A program made the translations under genes and the position numbers. From contig CBDUXZ010000088.1 of the NCBI GenBank assembly GCA_965371325.1, forward strand, positions 1-7,388: a stretch of 7,388 bases of DNA, read 5' to 3'. The notes beneath the pieces were generated by a model. It did no database searches. It saw only the letters and a program-made list of their open reading frames with translations, and was not told the origin of the DNA. The stretch comes from CBDUXZ01 sp965371325 [NCBI: uncultured bacterium] (GTDB taxonomy: Bacteria; JAUYMQ01). The stretch's first letter is position 1; each line of letters opens with the position of its first letter. Shown piece after piece: positions 1 through 6,275 of the stretch.

Positions 1-212
1 TCGATCACGACCCGCCTGCTCCCAAAGGCCCCGGCCCAGGAACCTGCTACCGTCTCTGGCCAGGTGAGGGCTAAACTAGTACCATTTTATGACAACCTTT
101 GATCACACGTGGAAAAACATTGCCAAAGCCAGGAAAAGGAAATTCTGGAAGATTACAGTATTTCCCTTTCGGCTGATTAAGGGGATCGCCCTCGTTATCG
201 GCGTCACCCGGA

Positions 213-297
213 GGGGCGGCCCGCGGAACCCCCGACTCTCCGGGTCGGGGATGGGCGGGGTTCCGGAGGAGCGGGCCTCTAGCCGGGGCGGCCCGCG
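213..297. repeat. 13-bp GC-rich direct repeat flanking a hairpin
   Basis: The 13-mer GGGGCGGCCCGCG occurs exactly at 213-225 and again at 285-297. Between the copies, CGGAACC (224-230) pairs with GGTTCCG (259-265), and an inner stem CCCGA (231-235) pairs with TCGGG (245-249). Together these give a bulged hairpin at 224-265. No T-run follows, so it is not a standard intrinsic terminator. The role is unknown; it could be a processed RNA structure, a protein-binding site or an intergenic repeat element. Confidence 0.6.
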
Positions 298-383
298 ATC
301 AACCCGATCCCCATGCTCACAACCTGGCACCCCTTCCTGTGTGTGGCCCGCGCGGCCCGGGGGTGGCAGGGCCGCCTTGAACG

Positions 384-410
384 TCCCCCCCCCAAACTCT
401 TCCGGGGGGA
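384..410. repeat. C-run/G-run hairpin
   Basis: TCCCCCC starting at 384 can pair with GGGGGGA at 404-410, giving a 7-bp all-GC stem (plus end pair) with a loop of about 13 nt. The C-run is nine long (385-393), so several registers are possible. There is no T-tract after it. It may only reflect extreme base composition. Confidence 0.4.
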
Positions 411-647
411 GAAGTTCGCACCGGATGCGCGTGGCCCTTTTGCGCGGGGGCGTGCCTGTGGTAGCCTGCGTCGCCTGAGGGGGGAGACTTGCACACGCGC
501 CGGCGCCTCGCCGGACATTTCGTTCCACCTGTTTCCGGGGACGGGTTTTCGGATCGTCCCAAGTCTATTCAGAGGACGCCTTGATTGTCCGATGAATGAT
601 CGAGGCATGGTTTAGGTTCACCGTAATGAAAGATGAAGAGGGATAAA

Positions 648-657
648 GGGAGGAAGG
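648..657 (+). promoter_or_regulatory. Ribosome binding site of the first dsb-like gene
   Basis: GGGAGGAAGG lies just before the ATG at 662, with the GGAGG core about 8 nt upstream of the start. This is a strong Shine-Dalgarno match and supports that start over any internal one. Confidence 0.75.
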
Positions 658-661
658 TTCG

Positions 662-1621
662 ATGCCCAAAGTTTGTCGTACACCAATTTTTCGACCCAAA
701 CGCTTTCCGCTGGGGGTTCCGGCCGCCGCACTCCTGTTGGTCGGATTGCTTCTGATCGGGGCGTGCGGTGAGGGTCAGACGCTTCCGGCCGGTCGCGTTG
801 CCCTCGATCCGGAATCAGCCGAGGTTGCCCGGAACATCCAGGCGAACCTGAAGGAATTCCTGATCACCAATAAGGTCCCAAACACGGCTAAGGTCGAACT
901 GAAGTGGGTCAAGAAGTCGCCCTATGAAGGACTGTACGAGGCGAGTTTCACCATCGAGCGTGGCGGAACCGTGGGGCGGCGGTCGTTTTTCTTCGATCGG
1001 CCAGCCAAGCATTTTGTCTTTGGCCCGGTCTACACAGTCGGAGAGATCAAGCGGAGGCGGGTGGAGATGCGCAACATGGCGCTTCTGGACCGCGCGGCGA
1101 AGGGGCCCGAAGGCGCGCCCGTGGTCATCGCCGAGTATTCCGACTTCGAGTGTCCCTTCTGCGGCGCCGCATCCCGAACCATCAATGGGCTTCTCAGAAA
1201 GTACAAGGATGATCTCCGATTGGTGTTCAAGCACATGCCCCTGGCTGAGCTGCATCCCTGGTCCTATGATGCCGCCCTCACGGCCGAGTGCGCCGCATCC
1301 CAGGAGCCGGAGACTTTCTGGTATTTCCACGATTACTATTTTGATCCCGTGCACCGCCTGACGGCGGACAACTTCAAGGACAAGACCCTGGCCTTCGGGA
1401 AGACCATCGGCCTCGACGTCGAAAAGCTGAGCGCCTGCGTCGAGAAGAAGGAGCCGAAGGCCAAGATCGATTACGATCTTGGCGAGGCGATGAACTACGG
1501 GTTCTCCTCTACGCCAACGTTCGTCATCAACGGCGTGGTGGTGGTCGGGAATCAGGAGTTCTCCGTCTTCGAGGAGATCATTCAGGAGGAGCTTCGGAAG
1601 GGGGGCAAGCTGGGGGGATGA
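662..1621 (+). CDS. DsbA-family thiol-disulfide oxidoreductase lipoprotein (CPFC), with DsbC-like N-terminal region
   Basis: A 319-residue secreted thiol-disulfide oxidoreductase, probably anchored by lipid. A basic N-region and hydrophobic stretch (about 17-33) lead into the lipobox I-G-A-C, with the lipidated cysteine at C35. Residues about 50-130 contain a pattern (GLYEASF, then FFFDRPAKHFVFGPVYTV) resembling the N-terminal domain of DsbC/DsbG isomerases. Residues about 150-312 form a DsbA/Thioredoxin_4-type domain: EYSDFECPFC carries the active site C164-P-F-C167, and STPTFVING carries the expected cis-proline P285. Two more cysteines, C210 (AEC) and C259 (SACV), match positions in the next gene. 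In this family the CXXC pair oxidises, reduces or isomerises disulfides of periplasmic proteins; which reaction applies here cannot be told from sequence. The start is ATG with a strong ribosome site. It is the first gene of a probable rightward operon; the gap to the next gene is 84 bp with no terminator. Confidence 0.9.
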   Translation: MPKVCRTPIFRPKRFPLGVPAAALLLVGLLLIGACGEGQTLPAGRVALDPESAEVARNIQANLKEFLITNKVPNTAKVELKWVKKSPYEGLYEASFTIERGGTVGRRSFFFDRPAKHFVFGPVYTVGEIKRRRVEMRNMALLDRAAKGPEGAPVVIAEYSDFECPFCGAASRTINGLLRKYKDDLRLVFKHMPLAELHPWSYDAALTAECAASQEPETFWYFHDYYFDPVHRLTADNFKDKTLAFGKTIGLDVEKLSACVEKKEPKAKIDYDLGEAMNYGFSSTPTFVINGVVVVGNQEFSVFEEIIQEELRKGGKLGG

Positions 1622-1691
1622 GCGCTCCTGCCTCTTACGAACCAGGAAGGCCTCGAGGAACATGCGCTTGAAGATTCTGTTCACTATTCCC

Positions 1692-1697
1692 GGGAGG
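1692..1697 (+). promoter_or_regulatory. Ribosome binding site of the second dsb-like gene
   Basis: GGGAGG sits 8 nt before the ATG at 1706, a well-spaced Shine-Dalgarno sequence. It fixes the start immediately before the lipoprotein signal peptide. Confidence 0.7.
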
Positions 1698-1705
1698 AAC
1701 AGCTG

Positions 1706-2659
1706 ATGCACTCGTTTTACAGAACAGCCGTGTGTGCGATTTCGGCTCTGGCCCTTTGTTTGGCCGCGCTCCCCGCGTGCTCGGGCGAGGAGAGCGGCGA
1801 GACGGCGAAGGCGCCCGCAGGAGACGGACCGGCGACTGTCGAGACCGTGGATTTGGACGCCGTCGTTGAAAAGGCCAGGAACAGCGTGGAGAGGATGCGC
1901 CTGACGCTGTCCGCCGGTCGCGATACGAAGATCGAGATTCTCGGCGCCAGGCCGGGTGAGATCCCGGGGATCGTGATGCTGGAGGTGCGCGTCACGGTCG
2001 AGGGGCGCACCGCCAAGCGGATAGTTCCGGTCACCCCGGATCTGAAGTACGTCATCGCCGGCGCCATTCTGCCGCTGGGAAAAATTCCGCGCCAACGGGT
2101 TCTGCTCGAGAACGTAGAGACGACCGGTGCGGCTGCACGCGGGAACCCCGACGCGGAGATCACGATAGTCGAGTACTCCGACTTTCAGTGTCCTTATTGC
2201 AAGGCGATGCAGCCGATACTCCAGCGTCTGCTCCGGGAGTACGAGGGGAAACTCAGAGTCGTCTTCAAACACTATCCCCTGCGGATCCACGATTGGGCCT
2301 GGGACGGGTCGCTTATGGCCGAGTGCGCGAGGAAGCAGAATCCCGAGCTCTTCTGGAAGCTTCACGATTACTACTACTCGGGAACAAAGGGGATTTCGCG
2401 CGACAACGTTCTACCGCTGACACAGGAGGTTCTTAGCGGGGAAGAGATCGACATGAAAGCCTTCACCAAGTGCTATCTCGACGAGGAGTTCGGCGATTAC
2501 GTCCGGAAGAACCTCGATGAGGGGCGGAGCATTGGTGTCCGGGGGACCCCCGTGTTTCTCGTGAACGACGTGTATCTCTCAGGCGGTTTACCCTATGAGA
2601 TGCTGAACGCGGTCATTCTCGAGGAGCTGGGCGAAGACTGGCTGGATGAGGGGGAGTGA
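1706..2659 (+). CDS. Second DsbA-family lipoprotein (CPYC), paralogue of the preceding gene
   Basis: A 317-residue paralogue of the gene before it. The signal peptide ends in the lipobox L-P-A-C, with the lipidated cysteine at C25. A low-complexity acidic/alanine linker (26-45) follows. Residues about 50-130 form a DsbC-N-like region with PGIVMLEVRVTVEG, then VPVTPDLKYVIAG and ILPLG. The DsbA-like catalytic domain spans about 148-310, with VEYSDFQCPYC carrying C162-P-Y-C165, the matching cysteines C207 (AEC) and C256 (KCYL), and the cis-proline P282 in GTPVFLVN. Both paralogues share the FKH-x-PL motif after the active site and the FW-x(2)-HDYY motif after the third cysteine, so they arose by duplication. 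The expected role is periplasmic thiol-disulfide exchange. The middle residues of the active site differ (PY here, PF upstream), which may tune redox potential or partner. Its TGA overlaps a possible GTG start of the next gene, suggesting co-transcription. Exact reaction and substrate are unknown. Confidence 0.9.
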   Translation: MHSFYRTAVCAISALALCLAALPACSGEESGETAKAPAGDGPATVETVDLDAVVEKARNSVERMRLTLSAGRDTKIEILGARPGEIPGIVMLEVRVTVEGRTAKRIVPVTPDLKYVIAGAILPLGKIPRQRVLLENVETTGAAARGNPDAEITIVEYSDFQCPYCKAMQPILQRLLREYEGKLRVVFKHYPLRIHDWAWDGSLMAECARKQNPELFWKLHDYYYSGTKGISRDNVLPLTQEVLSGEEIDMKAFTKCYLDEEFGDYVRKNLDEGRSIGVRGTPVFLVNDVYLSGGLPYEMLNAVILEELGEDWLDEGE

Positions 2660-4611
2660 CACGGAGGAAGGCGCGATGGCGGGAGCGCGTGGGCGGCCCT
2701 GAAGGTCGTCTCCATCTCCTGCGAAGCCAGCCCATGAGAGCCCGCGGGGGCTTTCCCTTCGCGCCGGTGCTCCTTGCGGCCACCGTCCTCACCGCCTACG
2801 GGGGTGTCTATGACGCCCCCTTCATCTTCGACGATTTTAAAACGGTTCTGCGGGAGCCGGGGGCCGATCTCGCGCAGGCTTTTCGCGCCCATCCGACCCG
2901 CATTGTCCCGGAGCTCTCATTCGCGCTGAACCGCGCCCTGGGCGGGAGTTTGGCGGGCTTTCACGCGCTGAACGTGCTCATTCATCTGCTGAACGCGTTC
3001 CTGGTCCTGGGCCTGCTTCGCGCGATGAAAAGGCTCCGCCCCTCTGGCATACCCCCCTGGGCGCCTGTTTCGGGGGCGCTCATCTGGGCGCTCCATCCTC
3101 TCCAGACCAGCGCCGTCACGTATCTTTCGCAGCGCGTCGCTTCGCTCTCCGCGCTCTGCTATCTCTGCGCCGCGCTCTGCTACCTCCGGGCGAGGGAGAG
3201 GCAGATCGGCGGTGCGCGGTTCGGTGCGGGAGCCCATCTCGGCTGGTATCTCTGCGCCCTCCTTGCCGCGCTGCTCGCGGCCGGGGCGAAGGAGAACGCG
3301 GCCACGTTGCCCGCAGCGATCCTCCTGCTGGAGCTCGTCATCGTGGGCCGGCGGGAGGGGGAGCGCATCTGGGCGCGACTTGCGGGCCTGCTCCCCTTCG
3401 CGGTAACGCCGGGTCTGCAGATCGGCCACCTGCTCTGGATCAAGTTTCAACTGGGCGCCGCGCTCACCCAGGCAACACCGCTTCCCGGGGCCGTTGCTGG
3501 CGCCGCGGGCGCTGGCGCCGCGGGCGCTGGCGCCGCGCGCGGACTCCAGAGCCCAATTTACGGCTATCTGGGGGTCTACCAGGGATGGAACTTCCCCATG
3601 CCCCGGGAGTATCTTCTGACGGAGGCAGGGGTGCTCGTCCGCTACCTGAAGCTCTGGCTCCTGCCGATAAACCAGGTCTTCGACGCCTACGTCGTTCCCG
3701 TTACGCGCGCCGCTGACCCGCGCTTCCTTTTCCCGGCGGCGCTCCTCCTTGCCATCGGCGGCGCAGCGCTCAGCCAGGCGCGGCGAAGGCCCTGGGTGAC
3801 CTTCGGCGTGCTCTGGTTCTACGTCACCATGGCCGTCGAGTCGTCGTTCATTGCGATCGCCGACTTCATGTTCGAGCACCGGATGCTGCTTCCCAGCTTC
3901 GGGCTCATGGTGGCCTCCCTGGGACTTGTGGGACCGTGGCTCTCCCGCCGCCGACGGACGGGGACGGTGCTGATCATCCTCATCACCCTCCTGCTTGGCG
4001 CGGCCACGGTTGACCGGAACCGGGTCTGGGAGAGCCCGTTGGCGCTCTGGCTGGACAACGTGGCCAAGGCCCCGCTGAAGGTGCGCGGCTGGGTGAACCT
4101 CGCCCACGTTTATGAGATGAACAAGCAGTTCGATCTCGCCGAGGCCGCGTTCATCCGCGCCAACAAGGTTTTTGATCGAACACGCGAAATACACTTCGGC
4201 CTCGGGGTGGTGCAGATGCAGAAGGGCGACAGCGCGGCCGCGGAGAAGTCCTTCCGGCGGGCGATCGAAATCGATCCCTTTTACCCGGAGGCGCACTACA
4301 ACCTCGCTGCCCTTCTGGCGATGGCCGAACGCGAGAAAGAGGCCGAGCGATTGCTGCGTTGGGTTCTCTTTCTCAAATCGGAGTACGGCCCGGAGGCGCA
4401 CTACAACCTCGGTGTCATCTACCTGAAGCAGGGAAAGTCCCAGGCCGCCCTGGGGGAACTCGAAGCGGCACTCCCTTCGTTGGGGAACACCCCGCAGCTC
4501 CATGAAACATTGGCCATGGCCAACCGGAGACTGGGGCGGCAGAAGGAGGCCCGGCGCCACGCCGACCTCGCAGTCCGATTGCGCCGGGAAGCCGCGGGCC
4601 GTTCCGAGTAA
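2656..4611 (+). CDS. GT-C/TMTC-like multi-pass membrane protein with C-terminal TPR domain
   Basis: A 651-residue membrane protein if started at GTG 2656 (GTGA overlap with the previous stop). An ATG at 2734 (residue 27) directly precedes the first membrane helix (about 33-50) and is equally plausible; neither has a well-placed ribosome site. About 12 hydrophobic helices fill residues 33-451. Hallmarks shared with TMTC-type proteins are an Asp pair after the first helix (FIFDDF, D59-D60), HPLQTSAVTYLSQR (147-160), KENAATLP (212-219) and EHRMLLPSFG (407-416). Residues about 473-645 hold several TPR units, clearest in GLGVVQMQKGDSAAAEKSF and AHYNLGVIYLKQGKSQAALG. Eukaryotic TMTC proteins are O-mannosyltransferases using dolichyl-phosphate-mannose; bacterial relatives are mostly uncharacterised, so transferase activity is inference. 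By family analogy the Asp pair and TPRs would face the periplasm. An AGAAG triplet repeat lies at residues 281-295 in a predicted loop. Four cysteines (C168, C171, C175, C200) lie in or near membrane helices. Confidence 0.82.
   Translation: MTRRKARWRERVGGPEGRLHLLRSQPMRARGGFPFAPVLLAATVLTAYGGVYDAPFIFDDFKTVLREPGADLAQAFRAHPTRIVPELSFALNRALGGSLAGFHALNVLIHLLNAFLVLGLLRAMKRLRPSGIPPWAPVSGALIWALHPLQTSAVTYLSQRVASLSALCYLCAALCYLRARERQIGGARFGAGAHLGWYLCALLAALLAAGAKENAATLPAAILLLELVIVGRREGERIWARLAGLLPFAVTPGLQIGHLLWIKFQLGAALTQATPLPGAVAGAAGAGAAGAGAARGLQSPIYGYLGVYQGWNFPMPREYLLTEAGVLVRYLKLWLLPINQVFDAYVVPVTRAADPRFLFPAALLLAIGGAALSQARRRPWVTFGVLWFYVTMAVESSFIAIADFMFEHRMLLPSFGLMVASLGLVGPWLSRRRRTGTVLIILITLLLGAATVDRNRVWESPLALWLDNVAKAPLKVRGWVNLAHVYEMNKQFDLAEAAFIRANKVFDRTREIHFGLGVVQMQKGDSAAAEKSFRRAIEIDPFYPEAHYNLAALLAMAEREKEAERLLRWVLFLKSEYGPEAHYNLGVIYLKQGKSQAALGELEAALPSLGNTPQLHETLAMANRRLGRQKEARRHADLAVRLRREAAGRSE
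3496..3540 (+). repeat. In-frame 15-bp tandem repeat, three copies
   Basis: Three head-to-tail copies of GCTGGCGCCGCGGGC occupy 3496-3510, 3511-3525 and 3526-3540. The first two are identical and the third differs by one base (GCGCGC end). The repeat is in register with the GT-C gene and encodes AGAAG, AGAAG, AGAAR (residues 281-295). Because 15 is a multiple of three, copy-number change would alter loop length without breaking the frame. Confidence 0.95.
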
Positions 4612-4620
4612 CTGCCTGCT

Positions 4621-6063
4621 CTAGTCGGATCGCCCCAGCGCCTTGCGGAAAAGTTCGAGATCGCGCCGATCGATTCCGCCCATCGCCAGGAGGAGAGTCA
4701 GATACGCGGGGACGAGGGCGAGCAGAAAGGGGCGGGGGGAGACGCCGGCGATCGGGAGAAGAGCGAGGATGCCCGTGGCGAGGAGCGGCCGCCACACCGC
4801 GGCGAAGAGCCTCCGGATCAGCGGGCGGGTTTCCGGGAGCCAGGCGAGGAACGGAAGGTTCACGCCGGAGGCGAGGAGCGCGGCGATGGCCGCACCCGTC
4901 ATTCCGTACCGTGGGATCAGCGCGAAGTTGAGCGCCAGAGAGACGAACACCGTAATGAGTGAGAACACGAAGAAAATTCGCTGCCGTCCTGCCGCCGTGA
5001 CGGCGTCGAAGGTCACCATCCCGGTGAACGAGAAGAAGAGCGCCCACATGAGGATCGAAAGTGCCGTGGACGCTGGCACGTAGGGGTCGCCGTAAACCAG
5101 GCGCATGACCGGCTCGGCAAGAATGGTGAAGCTGAGTGCGAGCGGCAGGACAAAGATCCCGAGAACCTTGTAGCTCCAGTACGAGGCCTCGTAGTAACGC
5201 GCGGATGAATGGCGATCATAGCGCGCCATGAGTGGATAGGCCGACATGAGCAGGACTGCCGGAATGATTGTGAACCCCTCGTAGAGACGAACGGCCGCGA
5301 CATACTGTCCCAGTTCTTCCGCCCCACGGAGTGAACGGAGGATGATCTGGTCGGCCCTCACGGCGATCAAGACACAGATGGTGTTGAAGGCCAGGGGAGA
5401 GGCCTCTCGGAGGATGGCCCGCCACAGGGCCGGGTCGTAGGCAAGCCGTGGCCGAAGATCCCGCCGGGAGAGCCAGCCCGAAAGGAGGAGGGAGGCGACC
5501 GGGGCGGCGGCGAGCGCTGCAACGACCAGCTCGAGGTGGTGCTTCGCCAGCCCGGGGCGAAGCGCCGGGGCCAGCGCGGCCAGGAGGAGAAAGCTCGCCG
5601 TGACGGCGCCCTGCAGGAACGATAGCCAGGCCGCCCGTCCCACCCGGAGGTGAGCCTGGTAGAAAGCCGGGTACAGTGTGCCGAACGTGAAGGGGAGGGT
5701 GGCGCAGGCCAGGGCGCCAAGCCAGGCCAGGCGCGGTGTGGGCGCAGCGAGCACGAGAAAGAGGATCGCGAGGAGGGCTGCGCCGAAGGAGAGGACGGTC
5801 CGTAGGCCAATGGCTGCGCCCAGGAGGGTCTGGGTGCGATCGGGGTGACGGGCGACCTTCTTCAGGACGGTTTTTTCGATGCCGAAATCACCGAGAAAGA
5901 CGAAGAAGGCCTGGACCGCGACGATGTAGCCGAGATCGCCGAAGCCAGCGGTCTCGAGCACACGCGCCAGAACGGCAGCGGTGCCAAGCTGGACGCCCTT
6001 CACGGCGGCCTGCCCCAGGAAACCGAAAACGGTGTTGCGCGCGACTTTCGCGACCGTGGTCAT
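4621..6063 (-). CDS. Wzx-like polysaccharide flippase (MOP superfamily)
   Basis: A 480-residue multi-pass membrane protein of the polysaccharide biosynthesis/flippase type, which moves lipid-linked glycans from the cytoplasmic to the periplasmic face of the inner membrane. It opens with a family-typical N-terminus (VARNTVFGFLGQAAVKGVQL), followed by LARVLETAGFGDLGYIVAV. The C-terminal half has LVYGDPYVPASTALSILMW (about 322-340), PRYGMTGAAIAALLASGVNL (384-403) and alternating hydrophobic segments to about 460, as in Polysacc_synt and Polysacc_synt_C domains. Length is normal for Wzx-like proteins. I chose ATG 6061-6063 because a GAGGG ribosome site lies 4 nt upstream and the family N-terminus begins there. 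An upstream GTG at 6165 would add 34 proline- and alanine-rich residues and lacks a ribosome site. It is divergent from the GT2-methyltransferase gene and convergent with the GT-C gene. The cargo cannot be told from sequence. Confidence 0.9.
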   Translation of the reverse strand: MTTVAKVARNTVFGFLGQAAVKGVQLGTAAVLARVLETAGFGDLGYIVAVQAFFVFLGDFGIEKTVLKKVARHPDRTQTLLGAAIGLRTVLSFGAALLAILFLVLAAPTPRLAWLGALACATLPFTFGTLYPAFYQAHLRVGRAAWLSFLQGAVTASFLLLAALAPALRPGLAKHHLELVVAALAAAPVASLLLSGWLSRRDLRPRLAYDPALWRAILREASPLAFNTICVLIAVRADQIILRSLRGAEELGQYVAAVRLYEGFTIIPAVLLMSAYPLMARYDRHSSARYYEASYWSYKVLGIFVLPLALSFTILAEPVMRLVYGDPYVPASTALSILMWALFFSFTGMVTFDAVTAAGRQRIFFVFSLITVFVSLALNFALIPRYGMTGAAIAALLASGVNLPFLAWLPETRPLIRRLFAAVWRPLLATGILALLPIAGVSPRPFLLALVPAYLTLLLAMGGIDRRDLELFRKALGRSD

Positions 6064-6067
6064 GGGG

Positions 6068-6072
6068 CCCTC
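6068..6072 (-). promoter_or_regulatory. Ribosome binding site deciding the flippase start
   Basis: Read on the minus strand, GAGGG precedes ATG (6063-6061) by 4 nt. The longer frame beginning with GTG at 6165 has only C-rich sequence upstream, so this site favours the shorter 480-residue protein. Confidence 0.5.
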
Positions 6073-6202
6073 ATCTGCTACCGAGCCCTCCGGGGCGCGG
6101 GGATGCCACGTCTCCGCGATCGGTGGGCGGGCGGCTGCCGGGGGGGGAAGTGATCCCGGGGGCACAGGTGACAGGGGGTTGGGCCGATAATACGAGGGTA
6201 CG

Positions 6203-6211
6203 TGCTATAAT
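6203..6211 (+). promoter_or_regulatory. Extended -10 promoter of the GT2-methyltransferase gene
   Basis: TGCTATAAT is a perfect TATAAT hexamer preceded by the TGn extended -10 element, in otherwise GC-rich DNA. No good TTGACA-like box sits 16-18 bp upstream, which extended -10 promoters can do without. Transcription would start near 6218, leaving a leader of about 58 nt before the TTG at 6276. A sigma-70-type housekeeping promoter is the natural reading; position and quality are seen, activity is inferred. Confidence 0.6.
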
Positions 6212-6265
6212 TCCGGCTCCGCCACCCAGGGGGCCGGCCATCCATCCCGCTTAGGCGCCAGACCC

Positions 6266-6270
6266 AGGGA
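6266..6270 (+). promoter_or_regulatory. Ribosome binding site supporting a TTG start
   Basis: AGGGA lies 5 nt before TTG 6276-6278. An in-frame TAG at 6252-6254 closes the frame upstream, and no ATG or GTG occurs between it and the TTG. The next in-frame ATG is after the first glycosyltransferase strand, so TTG must be the start. Confidence 0.65.
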
Positions 6271-6275
6271 ACTCC

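Larger units (their letters stand above)
1..661. other. Long gene-poor region upstream of the dsb-like genes
   Basis: I see no gene here that I can support. Two frames are open from the left edge, ending at a TAA at 72-74 and a TGA at 100-102. Either could be the 3' end of a gene lying outside the window, but too little remains to identify it. About 75-180 is noticeably richer in A and T than the rest, and about 200-500 is very GC-rich with direct and inverted repeats (listed separately). Open frames on both strands at about 89-615 give arginine-, proline- and glycine-rich low-complexity translations typical of non-coding GC-rich DNA. No tRNA or recognisable structured RNA was found. The promoter of the gene at 662 should lie here, but I could not find a convincing -35/-10 pair. 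Confidence 0.6.
6064..6275. other. Divergent intergenic region between flippase and GT2-methyltransferase
   Basis: This 212-bp stretch separates two divergent genes and must hold both promoters. The rightward extended -10 at 6203-6211 is clear. For the leftward flippase gene, a TATTAT on the minus strand (6192-6187) could be a -10, but it lacks a -35 match. GGCCGGCC at 6232-6239 is a perfect 8-bp palindrome within the rightward leader and may only reflect composition. I see no operator repeat or riboswitch. Confidence 0.5.

Noticed and set aside
324-342. TGGCAC as a possible sigma-54 promoter
   Set aside because: The downstream element does not match TTGCA at the required spacing.
581-611. 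TTGATT as a possible -35 for the first dsb-like gene
   Set aside because: No acceptable -10 hexamer at 16-18 bp spacing.
89-615. Several overlapping open frames on both strands in the upstream region
   Set aside because: No ribosome sites, no recognisable domains, and low-complexity GC-driven composition. The first 39 residues of the 89-478 frame look less biased but match nothing I recognise.
626-646. Six-codon ORF (MKDEEG) just upstream of the first dsb-like gene
   Set aside because: No ribosome site of its own and too short to support; the A-rich stretch is better read as leader sequence.
815-2365. Long open frame on the minus strand across both dsb-like genes
   Set aside because: It lies opposite two genes with clear motifs, has no recognisable domain, and crosses their intergenic gap. 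Long antisense frames are expected in GC-rich coding DNA.
2917-4560. Long minus-strand open frame opposite the GT-C/TPR gene
   Set aside because: Its translation is rich in Arg, Glu, Gly and Pro with no domain, and the plus strand has the conserved TMTC-like and TPR motifs.
4415-5047. Minus-strand open frame overlapping the flippase 3' part in another frame
   Set aside because: Arginine- and proline-rich shadow of the flippase; no family features.
6187-6192. TATTAT on the minus strand as the flippase -10
   Set aside because: No -35 match and no TGn extension; kept only as a weak possibility.
5736-6254. Plus-strand open frame opposite the flippase start
   Set aside because: Arg/Gly-rich translation opposite a clear membrane protein; shadow frame.
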